From: Calycina herbarum | Lineage: Eukaryota > Ascomycota > Leotiomycetes > Helotiales > Pezizellaceae | NCBI GenBank assembly: GCA_001414485.1 | Contig: LLEY01000065.1 | Coordinates: forward strand, 62,001-126,000 | Direction of reading: 5' to 3' | Length of the DNA: 64,000 nt | Shown: positions 46,718 to 56,573 of the stretch, piece after piece | How positions within the stretch are numbered: position 1 is the first letter of the stretch | Layout of the letters: each line of letters starts with the position of its first letter | Notes under the pieces: model-generated | The model's input: the letters and a program-made list of their open reading frames with translations, nothing else | Databases searched by the model: none | Told to the model about the DNA's origin: nothing | Made by a program: the position numbers and the translations under genes

Positions 46718-47305
46718 CTATATTAGGTAATTAATAAGGAAGATCTTAAGAAAGCTAGGATCGAGACCTAGGTTAAAAGCAGAGTCAGAAGCAGTAGGGG
46801 TAGAGTAGGTAGCCAGCCTAGCAGCCTTCTCTCTCCTTTCCTTCTCTTCTTTTTCCTTTTCCTCCTTCTCCTTAGCCTTATCTAGCTCCTAAAGGGTGCT
46901 AAGTCCTTAACAAAGCATCTATTATTCTCGCTTATCGAGAAGACATTACTACGCTTAAAGACAGAGAACTTTTAACATTACTTCCTACTAGGCCCGAAAG
47001 GCCTTTTCTTAGGCCTAATAGGCCGTCTCCTTCTTAACCTATAGACAGCGTTTCTACATATTAAGAGATTCCTACTTAAAAGTTAAAGGTATTCGATTTT
47101 GCTCCTTAATATTATAAGTTTTACCCTTCCTAGTATACTCGGAACATTTCTTACCCCTAGTAATAGATATATATCAGCAGCTAGATATAGAAGTAAGATA
47201 GTAAGTATAAGGGGACATTTCGAATCCTACTTGATTAATACAAAGGGCGTTATTAATACGATTTTGTTTTAGTTTATCTTTTACAAATAGTGTTATTAAA
47301 AACAT
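46718..47305 (-). pseudogene. Accessory frame antisense to gag-pol in element B
   Basis: From ATG at 47303-47305 the minus strand runs for 196 codons in one frame to TAG at 46718-46720. It is broken only by substitution-type stops (mostly TAG/TAA where CAG/CAA is expected after RIP, plus one TGA), with no frameshift. The first third has spaced Cys residues (KKCSEYTRKGKTYN, with Tyr where Cys may have been), suggesting a small Cys-rich finger. The remainder is Lys/Glu-rich (KEKEEKEKEEKERREKAARL) and coiled-coil-like. It ends tail-to-tail with pol. The related frame in element A supports it as a real component. Function unknown. Confidence 0.55.
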
Positions 47306-47392
47306 TATAGTAAGAGAGGGCTGATAGCCTTCTAACGGTATTTCTTAGGTCGTACTTAAGCATAGGGACATGCTAGGCTAAGAAGGGGATAG

Positions 47393-47830
47393 TGTTACGA
47401 ATTACGTGTGAACATGTAATAAGTGAAGACTAGGCAGCGCCCTAACAGGTTAAGCACTATCAGAAACTCTTATAAGCAAAATAGGGATCCTTAGACTAGC
47501 TAAGCAATCCATGGATTTCTTTTAGTAAGAAGTATCACGTGACTTAGTCGCCTGAGTTACCTGAGTCGCCTATCGACTAAAGCGATCAGAGCGAGCGACT
47601 AGAGCGACTGGAACGGGAGACTACAGTTCTATATAAGACTGGCACGTCTGCCATTAGATAGGAGCTTCGTGCTCAACTTTAGTTATTAATCTTATCATCT
47701 TATTTAACATCTTTGATATAAGTAACGAGTTCACTTCTAAGTAAACAACCTGGCGTATCTGTACTTCTTACCTGCATACCAACCTTCGAGACTTAGTTAT
47801 CTTTGTTTAGTTCGTTTGAGTTTCGTTACA
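47393..47830 (+). repeat. 3' LTR of element B
   Basis: 438 bp, starting TGTTACGAATTACG and ending GTTTCGTTACA, followed by CATAG. TATATAAG is at 47630-47637. Here the inner (left) half carries the RIP-type changes and the outer (right) half is preserved, the mirror image of the 5' LTR. Confidence 0.93.
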
Positions 47831-48420
47831 CATAGTTAGAGGTCCCCTACTAACGGTGTTCTAGTGTAAAACTAAGACGCTTTTTAGCTTGTTTCCGGGA
47901 TATAAAAGGTTAAGGGCATACTATACAGCGACGGTAGCCTACGTAGCGTAGTTCTCGTCGAATAGTATATACTAATGCGTTAATACCGAGGAGGTTTTAG
48001 ACTTGCTTAGAAGTTATATGACGAGTAGTATAATTTGTTAATATAAATCGAATAATCCGGCGTAGATCCCTCTTTCCTAGTCACCTCCTTTGATACTGCT
48101 TCCCTTTCCGTATACGTCGACTTGTTCCGTCCTTGTAAATCCGCCTCGTAGTGGTTCTAGGAACCCCTAATTCTTTATATATCTACCCCTACGATTTTCC
48201 GTCGCTTCGCGCTTGTCGTACTCTAGCCCTTTTCGGTGTATGCCAATTATGACCAGGTTCGTATATAGGAGAGGGGGAGAGGATTCGGTCTGCCATTCTT
48301 AATTTAGAGAGTTTTAGATGAAAGGTTGAATTATAGTAGATTTTTAAAAAGGGAGTGTCGGAAATTAAGGTAGGGGGCAATCTCGCTTAGGTGTGCCACG
48401 AGCTGTGGCCCCAACTCTTA

Positions 48421-49124
48421 TATCCGATTTTTCAAAGCATGAGCATAAAATATATAAAATGGAACTATTCCCACCCAATTTTCTGCTTTCCTCTTTCTTC
48501 TAGTAACCATAACAACTCTCATATATATATATATATATTGCGGGATAAAATGGTGGCCAACGTCAGAGCTAGAAAAAAGAACGTCAAAATAGCTTTATTT
48601 TTCAGAAAAAATAAAGCCGGGACCCAAATAACCATATCCAACAATTCTAGTTAAAGAAGATGAGAGTTGTGTAAGAATAACCTCCCCCCTTTTAAGCCGC
48701 CCACCCACCTATGAACGCGCCTCTTCACCCATTTTTGAATCATAAGGACTTCATAAAATACATAGCTGAGTATCAATTTTATATTGATATCTCATTGAAC
48801 TCTTATATCTAAGTTTCCAAAAACATCTCATCACTCTGAAATAGGTAGGTAAAGTAGGAATAACCTCATAGAGTGGCTCGGAATCCAGAAAGTTCTCGTA
48901 TAGCCTCGCATGCAAAATAAAAGTGCGTATAGTATACGTATATTCCCCGCCTAGTACGCGTATATCTCGTATTCGCTCTCACTATGTACATAAATGTAGT
49001 ACAAGCGATCTGTGCCATCCCTGTCACGAGGCAGTGCCATCAAACTTCTTCGCATCGGCCAATTCCCAGCCGCTTGCAAAGACCACGAACCTGGCCTGTA
49101 AACTTGAACCACACCCACGCCATC
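48421..49124. other. Intergenic region and P450 promoter
   Basis: No gene supported. A TA dinucleotide repeat lies at about 48519-48538. The last few hundred bases presumably hold the P450 promoter. Confidence 0.45.
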
Positions 49125-51716
49125 ATGGAACTGTTGCACGATAAGCCGGTATTTACAGCCTTCTTGTTGGCTTTGACATTCTTGCTTGGATATTTCTTCA
49201 CAAAGTTATACCATGCGAGAATGCTGGTTATCCGCCTGAAGAGGCAAGGACTTGTAGGTCCCACATCTTCAACTCTGCGCATGCAATTGACAATTATTCT
49301 AGCCTGTCGCGCCTGGTCACAACTTCCTATTCGGCCACCTGCTACTTCTGAAGAGTGCGGGTGAGAAACTACCACCCGGTGCACACTACCAATATATGTT
49401 CAACGATATCTATCTTGACAACTTCCAAAAGGAGGGAGTCTTTTATCTCGACGCTTGGCCAATGAGCGGTTTATTTCTGGCAGTGATATCACCACCAGCA
49501 GCCATCACATGCACCCAGACAAACCAGAAACTCAGTTTGAATAGGTGAGTGTTGTCCGGTTTCTTTGTTTCTACCCCCAAAATACTGCTATAGATGGCTC
49601 TGGATGGGCAATTAAAGTGGCAGTAAATATCCTCGATGTCTTTCGTTGTTCCAATCTTTCAGGAATATCCAAGATGTTAACCCAAATGGCTTGGATAATC
49701 AAATTAGATTGATCCAGCTATCTAGGTTAAATTTAAATTGTTCTAGTTGTTTTGAATAATGTTGAGTCAACCTACAAGGCTGGAACAACGAGCACGGGAG
49801 GTAGGTACGACGAATCTAGGATGGCAATACTGACTATGCACAGACCAAACTTACTCCCACGATTTTTCAAACCTATTGCTGGTGGACCGAACCTATTTGA
49901 TATGCGCGAACCGCAATGGAGACCTTGGCGGGCGGTATTTAGCAATGGTTTCAATACTGAGCACTTCCTTTCCCTCGTTCCAGGCATGGTTAATGATAAA
50001 CTTGTGTATCGTGACACTCTTGGGGATTTGGCGAAAGGGGGGGAGATGTTTTACCTGGATACAGTTACTCTTCGTTTCGCTATGGATCTCATGGGCCACA
50101 CCATTCTGTGAGTACTGTTTCTATGCTCGTGACGGGCATTAAAAGCGGCAGTAAATAAATAACCCGTTATTCTAACTTTCTAGGAGAATCCAAGCCATTG
50201 CCCTAGATGATCTGGGACAATTGAAGTTCATTGTCCCAGCTGTCTAGGTTGAATTTACATTGTCCCAATTATTTAGGATAGTTTACTTGCATTATCCAAG
50301 AAAGTTGGTAAAATGAGGGTTGGGTAGGCAGGTGCGATCCTGAAGTATTTACTGCTGGTTTTAATGGCCATCACGAGCCATTTGTTCCAAAATGACACTC
50401 AAATAGGCTGACCAAAGATTTAGAAATGCCAATTTAGGGGCACAAAAGGGCTACAATACCTTGGTTGACTGCATGCTAAGTCAAATACGATGGCACCAAC
50501 CCAACGCAGAAGTAAACCCATTTGGTTTTCTTAACCCGGCTCGTTGGTATAGTAAGTATTGTCTAACCTTCTTTTTGTTCCTCTCATGTCACTAGAGGGT
50601 GTAGGTACAGTTGGCGAATATGTGTACTTTATTTTCCATTGTACGAAGTCTCTAGAAGAATGGGATGGTCCAACTGCTGAGTATTCGAGGGCAACTCGCA
50701 CAAAATTTCATGTTGTGCAAGTGGTTTGGAATAACCAGTAATTCTCCCATAATCTAGCAGAAGTCTCTGCTTACCGCCACGAATGGCTACAACACCATTC
50801 CATGATTCTGAAAACGATGGAACTGATTTTGGGATCTTCTATAGTGCATTGGTGGAACGGGCGACAAATGAACAAATATATTGGAGCCGAACTTGACAGA
50901 CGCTACAACGAATATAAAACCGATGTTGGCAATACAAGAAAGCGAGCAGTAATCGACCTCATTCTCCAGGCCTACCTCCTTGAAGACGTCAAAGTAAAAC
51001 CAAAGAAGCTCGATGCTGAATTCAGAGCTTTCGCAATTCGTCAAATGCGGTTATTCGTCTTCGTCGGCCATGATTCCACCAGTAGTACCCTGACATACGT
51101 TCTCCACAACCTTTCTAAGAACCCGGCTTGTCTTGCCAAGATACGCGCCGAGCATGATAAGGTCTTTGGAAAAGAGAAGAACTCTACAGCAGCGATGATT
51201 TCTTTACATCCACATACTACCAATAATCTTCCTTATACCACTGCTGTGATCAAGGAAACTCTTCGGATTTTTCCACCAGCTGGTAGTAGTCGTCAAGGGG
51301 CAGCAAACGAGACTATTGTCAATGACGTCGGTCAAGTATGCCCAACAGAAGAGGCTATGGTTTGGATTCCCCATGTGCCGATTCATCATTCTCCCAAATA
51401 CTGGGTTCGTCCTGAAGAATTTCTACCCGAACGATGGCTAGCTGAGCCAGGTAAGTCCAAGTTCTACCCACACATTTTCTTGTCGAGAATTCTGGGCTTT
51501 GCTTCTGGGGCATGCTTCGCAACCTTGAACATTTCTCAATCTGATTTGGATATTTTGGAACTAGGTCACGAATTTTACCCCGTCAAAGGGGCGTGGAGAG
51601 CTTTCGAGCACGGAGGTCGGAACTGCATGGCACAAGGCTTGGTTATGGTTGAGTTAAGGGTGGTGTTGTCGATTATCGTGAGAGAATTTAACTTTAAGTC
51701 TGCTTATGAGGAGTGA
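49125..51716 (+). CDS. Cytochrome P450 monooxygenase, six exons
   Basis: Exons 49125-49253, 49303-49544, 49844-50107, 50424-50551, 50845-51450 and 51565-51716 join in frame to 506 residues. All five introns have GT..AG ends (GTAGGT, GTGAGT, GTGAGT, GTAAGT, GTAAGT donors). Residues about 8-24 form a membrane anchor (FTAFLLALTFLLGYFF), so the enzyme should sit in the ER. P450 marks are a C-helix WRPWR, I-helix GHDST (329-333), ExxR as ETLR (392-395), PERW (449-452) and a heme loop FEHGGRNCMAQ with Cys at about 477. The usual Gly two residues after the Cys is Ala. The overall pattern resembles fungal secondary-metabolism P450s of the sterigmatocystin StcS/CYP59 kind. The substrate is unknown, and no pathway partners lie nearby. 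The fifth intron (114 bp) has no in-frame stop. Confidence 0.85.
49594..49840 (+). mobile_element. MITE-like element copy in P450 intron 2
   Basis: It starts ATGGCTCTGGATGGGCAATT and is related along its length to the element in intron 3 (shared GGCAGTAAATA, ATCCAAG, CCAGCTRTCTAGGTT, GGTAGGTRCGA segments), though diverged. It fills most of the 299-bp intron 49545-49843. Its right end reaches the 3' splice site. The right inverted repeat is poorly preserved. Confidence 0.6.
50123..50381 (+). mobile_element. MITE-like element in P450 intron 3
   Basis: About 33-bp inverted repeats: left GCTCGTGACGGGCATTAAAA (from 50125) and right TTTTAATGGCCATCACGAGC (to 50378), continuing through GCAGTAAATA/TATTTACTGC. 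An internal perfect hairpin pairs CTGGGACAA (50212-50220) with TTGTCCCAG (50231-50239). It lies wholly inside intron 50108-50423. No coding capacity and no clear target duplication. Confidence 0.78.
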
Positions 51717-53164
51717 GACTTGCAGAATCCTCGGAAAGGGGGCATGTATAGAGGGGAGAGAGCCTATATGATCGAGGAGGGTTCTGCACATCCCGTTGAA
51801 CATTATCCATGTCGGGTTTCTCTTCGATCGTAAAGCATTTGTTGTCTTTGGCCGTCTTCCAAATAATTTGAGAGCGCGACTAGAAATGAAGCAGAAGTTT
51901 CAACGTAAGAGCATTGGTCACTCTTTTACGTACAACCTGATAATGCCATATTTTTCTAAAAAAAAACCTTGAACAATCGTTCAATTATGCGAATGGCTTA
52001 GAATAATGAACCTTGGTCCCGTTTGGATATATCGTGACATTTAAATTGACTTTTTGCATCAAAGCAGAGTGAACGCAGAATGTTGACCAAGACTCCTACT
52101 TGTACAACAAAGCTGAATGCAAAATCCATCACGCAATACTCGGTACAATTTTTACAACGCGGTATATCCCTAAACAATTGTATGGCAAGCCATTATGTGA
52201 ATTCTGACCTACCAATTGCCAGCTCTTCCATCTGAGGTTTATGAACTAGAGCCGCTCTTCAAAGTATATTGTAATCCCTGCAGTTTAATGAACATTGATG
52301 AGATATCCTAAGTCCGCAAAGACTAAATACCGACGAGTAAATGTGTTTCCTCAGTTACCCTTTTAAGAGAACACTTCCTGGTATAATGGTGGTTTGGGGG
52401 CGCTTATTATGGTTTCGTTTGGTGCCACGCGACTGAAAACGGCTATCACCTTTAATCGAAGAATTTTTCAAACGACTTGATGCCAGCAGGCGGTGCGGGG
52501 AGGGGAAATATTCTGTTGCATGCAATTTTGCGGTTTTGGGAGGGAGAGCTGTGGGTAAGGTGACTACTGACTTCCATTTCGCCAACAGTTGATATTATTG
52601 ATGCCTGTTGGCACAGAGAGTGCAACGGTAAATGAAACGATATATTATGAGGGCATGCCAGCTTAACGTTGCAGAACATTATTGTTGCCCTATAGATTAT
52701 TGTGGAGTATTTCCTCTCCGCGTAATGATTGATTTTGGCTGTTTGTTGTGGAGTGTTTACGGCTATGGGAAGAGAGCGTACGTTGTGGGCATTTGACAAG
52801 CATGACGAGGTTAGCCCTAACTGGTGCTAGAATGATTCTCAAGTAGGAATATATAATCTTTTCGAGTATTTCCCAAAAGGAATGTCTATTCCGATATAGA
52901 CAGTTGCACATCGTGAAAGTGACTTCTTCGAGGTTGTGGGAACTCACTACAAGTAAAAGCCACATGGAGGTGATGTTATTTTGACAGGTACCTTGAAATT
53001 GGATATCTTGAGGGAGGATACATGGCAAAAGCAGCAAGAGCTTCTCTCTTGAAGCCAGAAATTCCAGGTAGAAACAAAAGCGAATTTCTGGTTGGTTCCA
53101 CTCTCGTCTACGGAGCACTGTCGTTGACTTATCCCAAAATTCACCATCGCTTTGGAAAGCTCTG
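51717..53164. other. Intergenic region
   Basis: Holds the P450 3' UTR and the promoter of the next gene. A 180-codon minus frame (52690-53232) overlaps the start of the next gene and has no domain or compositional support. Confidence 0.45.
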
Positions 53165-54862
53165 ATGGTCATGGAGGTTAACTTAAAAGAACAACTCCAG
53201 CGCTTGAATATTTCCCCTCCTTGCGAACTCAAGACAACACCTCGCAGCCATCAACTAGGACAAATGGCTGATGGCGACAGAAACCTAGGAGTTCTAGGCA
53301 GAGCAGACTCGCCAAGCCTACCATACTCCTCAGCTAGCACCCTTAGCCTGTCTCCCCCACCTGACGAACTTCCAGAAACCTGGGAAGAGCAGGTCGAGAT
53401 GGAGCGACACTCATCAGAACTTCAAGTAAGTGCACGCCCCGATTTTTGGAATTACGCTCTTGATGCTACGATCCAACTTTGAGTTTGATGGGGCTGATAG
53501 TTTATAAAATAGGTCCGCATGCCTGTGGTTTTCGACGCTTACGACTCTTCTGACACCCTAAGCGACACGAGCGACGCGGAATCCTCACCACCATCCCCCA
53601 ACAACGACATCCAGCCAGGCCGCGAACCACGAAGAGAACATCGCGATATTGAGCTTTGGACTCCTGGTGGAGATCGTGATCCCTGGGAGTTCCGGTCTGG
53701 CACAAAAGACAGACAGACCGAAGAGACCAAAGCATCGAAGCTGCTATACGACAAAGTTGACAGTGGCCGCCCGCCAAAGGCAATAGTCAACGACCCCACC
53801 GGTTTACCAGCTTTACGAGTCTGCTTCAAGGACATCTTGTACGACAAGCACGGAAAGAAGATTCATTCTCGTCTTCCAACGTACTTGGAGAGACTCCGCA
53901 AAGAGAAAAGTGCTATGCTTGTTATGCCTGAACCGATCCCCACAACCCGCACAAAGACAACCGACATGCCACCAGCAGAGATGGAGGACGATGGTTGGAA
54001 AGGTTATTTCAATCTAGATGGGAGTGAGATGGACGTTATCCAAGCTATCAACGACTTCTCACTTGCAGCCAAGATCGCTCGTCAACGCTCCCGAGTTGCA
54101 GCCCCTCCTCCACCTGAGCCTGAGCCTGAGCCTGAATCACCAAAGATACAAGATCACAGACATCACCATCATCACCACCACCATTATCGTCACAGACCTG
54201 GAAAGTCTTCAAAGAAGTATGGCAAATGTCCACATGGAAATCTTTGGCGAAGACGTCCCACACCAGAGCCAGAGAACCAGACCCCCCATATCAGACATCA
54301 CCATCATCATCCCACAGCCCATAATGCAATGCACACTGGCCCCCTTTCAGGCAGCCAGTACCTGCCAGTTCGATTTGTTCCTCAATCAGTCTCTGGCTTT
54401 CCGCAATCCATTCAAGTCACTCAGCTTCCAACACAACTGGCTTTTCGACCTATCGCCCCAAGACCTCAAAACTCCCAAACCCAGCCCGCTGTCTTTCTGT
54501 TTCCTGTACAATCTAATCTCAGAGCGATTCCAGTTCCACAGTACCTAAACCAGTGTGTGCCACCGAATCAGTCTTCCTTCTCTTCGCCATATGCCAGTGC
54601 TGCAGGTGCTCAAGCAAGGGAGTCAAATGTTAGAGAGAGTAACGTCAGAGGAGAACGTCACCCACCACTTATTTTGCAAGATCGGATCTATATGAGAGGA
54701 GTCACAGCACGAAATACGGCAAATCCAGATTCACCATACAGCACCAGATCTAAGGGCGAACCCTCTGGCAAGAATCGAAAGGTCAAGTTTGCTGATGGAG
54801 ACTACGACAGTGATTCAACACAAGATTATATGGAGGATGAGGACGTCAACAAGGATAGCTAG
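53165..54862 (+). CDS. Hypothetical protein with poly-His tract
   Basis: Two exons, 53165-53425 and 53513-54862, joined by an 87-bp phase-0 intron (GTAAGT..ATAG), give 536 residues. Starts at ATG 53165 or 53171 are both possible. Residues ~35-130 are Ser/Pro/Asp-rich. A conserved-looking block follows (LPALRVCFKDILYDKHGKK, then RLPTYLERLRKEKSAM). An EPEPEPE run then leads into DHRHHHHHHHHYRHR at about 300-312. A Gln/Pro-rich region and an acidic C-terminus (YDSDSTQDYMEDEDVNKD) complete it. I do not recognise the family. The His tract could bind metal or be simple-repeat expansion (CAY codons); neither is shown. Confidence 0.78.
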
Positions 54863-55787
54863 AGATCACACAGTATGGCAACAGCAGTTCTGAGGTACTT
54901 ATTCGTCATGGCGGAAATGGACTGCGGAGTGGAATTTGCAATGGTGGTTTTGATGATGGCAATGGTCATGGAACATATGCAACTGCTGAAGTGAACCAGC
55001 AAAGGTGGTTTGTTTACATATCAGAAAAAGGCTTAGTCTTTCATAGAAAAAGCGAAGTATCACGCCTCTCATTCAATGAAATACTAAGCAAACAAAAATT
55101 CTATCTTGAAGTCATTTTTATCTTGTTATAACTACTGAATTTTGAAAATGAACATTGAATTGCAATTTGATATCTTGCAGGGGTGGAGAGATTAGGCGAG
55201 GCTTGACATTCAAGGCTGGCAAAGATCGGAACAATAAGTTCCGTGCCACCTATCATTTGATTCTGCCAAGGTTGTTGGTTAGGGCTCGCTTGAGTTTGCC
55301 CTAACCGGTTTTTTCCGATGCTTGCGTTATCCTTTTTGAGAAAGTCAACTTGCTGCACTTCCCCTCATCAATCCTCAATCAATCTTTCTCTTGAACAACC
55401 CCAACACTTTGCTCTGCGCACGATTCCCACCGCGTTCATTGATCTGTATGACCTTTGACGTTTTTGACTAGATATTTGGTCCAGCCAGATCAGTTACTCT
55501 TCTGTCGTGCCCCCCTTTCCATCTTCGGTGCGCGTTCAGGTTGAAAGAACAGCATCTCCACCCAGCTTTTCTCCACAGCATAACTGGCCTTTCCCAGTGC
55601 TACAAAGAGTCTCCGCAGCTTCCATCTACCTGTGAGAAAGCAGAAGCGAGAAGTAAGTAAGTTTTCAATTTCATCGCGTTGATCTGTTTCTCTCCCTTCC
55701 ACTCTATTTACAATGTCTAAAAATCTGCGCTAACTCCACTTTTTGCAGTTCACCAAATACGAATCAACAGCCATCTATCCCTGAAAT
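54863..55787. other. Intergenic region with 5' UTR intron of the next gene
   Basis: 55653-55748 has a GTAAGT donor, a GCTAAC branch-point candidate and a TTTTTGCAG acceptor, 39 bp before the ATG at 55788. It is a likely 5' UTR intron (96 bp). The rest shows no gene. Confidence 0.55.
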
Positions 55788-56573
55788 ATGGCGCGAAAGA
55801 AGTCAACGCCAGTGGCAGCGGCCCCTACACCAATAATTATTGACGGCAAGATCGCCTTGCCAGGCGACCGAACTGTTACTCCTGACATTGTTGAGAAGAC
55901 GCGTGCATTTGCAAAGGGTATTAATATCGCATACCAAAGAAAGATGGAGAGAAGGTTTCTTAGAACTCTTAAGAGGGCAGGGGAAAACTTCACCCCTTTC
56001 CCACCAGCCTGCAACATGAATTCTTGGCAACTTACAATGTACGAAAAGTTTATCGCTGAAGCCAAGCAAAATGCGACGACAGCGGACAAGAACAAACAAT
56101 TGAAACTGGCTATTGAGAGCATGAGCAAGATGAGCGAAGACAATGAACTGTCCTCCTCCGCCTCAACCAGTAAGTCGGTCCATTTGGTTCAACCTCCAGA
56201 GCATCCCGTTGACGACTCCCCTCCAGCGTCCACTCATACCCTTGCGGGCGATCCAGAGCCAGAGCTTGAGCAATTGCTATCAAATGATAGTACTGATAAT
56301 GGTAAGAAGAGCCCCTTGGAGTGGTGGAAACAAAAACATGCTGAGAAAAGTGGTCCAGATTCTGTATCCACCTCTGGTTCCACGGTACTTGATGACGAAG
56401 GACAAGCACAAAAACAAAAGGAACTCGCAGAGCTTAGTCGACGTATGGAACTGGAGGACTGGCAACATAAGGTGAATACCCTTCTAGAGGATTCATCTGA
56501 TGAAGAAGAGGATCAACGTACGTTTCCCATGAACTTCTAGAATCTTTACTTGCTCTAATATTTTCTAGAATGA
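55788..56573 (+). CDS. Hypothetical small hydrophilic protein
   Basis: From ATG 55788 the frame runs to a TAG at 56538-56540 (250 residues). A 51-bp intron 56518-56568 (GTACGT donor, CTAAT branch candidate, TTCTAG acceptor) is equally likely and gives 244 residues ending EEEDQQ. The N-terminus is basic (MARKKSTPV), and a helical Arg/Lys-rich segment (RKMERRFLRTLKRAGENFTPFPPA) and MYEKFIAEAKQNATTADKNK follow. The C-terminal half is Ser/Asp-rich with a predicted coiled coil (QKQKELAELSRRMELEDWQHKVNTLL, about 207-235) and an acidic end. No family recognised. Composition and a probable 5' UTR intron support a genuine gene. Confidence 0.75.

Larger units (their letters stand above)
40254..47830 (+). 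mobile_element. Ty3/gypsy chromovirus 'element B', complete, RIP-mutated
   Basis: 7577 bp bounded by two 438-bp LTRs (40254-40691, 47393-47830) and the CATAG duplication. The plus-strand order is gag with a zinc knuckle, protease, reverse transcriptase, RNase H, integrase, chromodomain, the Ty3/gypsy order. A polypurine tract AAGAAGGGGATAG precedes the 3' LTR. It interrupts a Tc1/mariner element and contains a 281-bp solo LTR at 44291-44571. Frames are broken by RIP stops. Confidence 0.93.
39539..48418 (-). mobile_element. Tc1/mariner-like DNA transposon split by gypsy element B
   Basis: The inverted repeats AGAGTTGGGGCCACAGCTCG (39539) and CGAGCTGTGGCCCCAACTCT (ending 48418) are flanked by TA (39537-39538, 48419-48420). 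Own sequence is 39539-40253 plus 47836-48418, about 1.3 kb, the usual size of this superfamily. On the minus strand the right part encodes an HTH-like N-terminus (LGVPRTTTRRIYKDGTSR near 48110-48165). The left part encodes the DDE_3 end (IFIEDGSKVYKGYTRLAKL, HNIRGFN, SSPDLNVIKKVWQ, 39840-39970). Stops show it is inactive, but RIP damage is lighter than in the first nest. Confidence 0.9.

Noticed and set aside
52690..53232. 180-codon minus-strand frame
   Set aside because: Overlaps the start of the 53165 gene on the other strand, with no motif and unconvincing composition.
54018..54548. 176-codon plus-strand frame
   Set aside because: Alternate-frame shadow of the poly-His protein gene.
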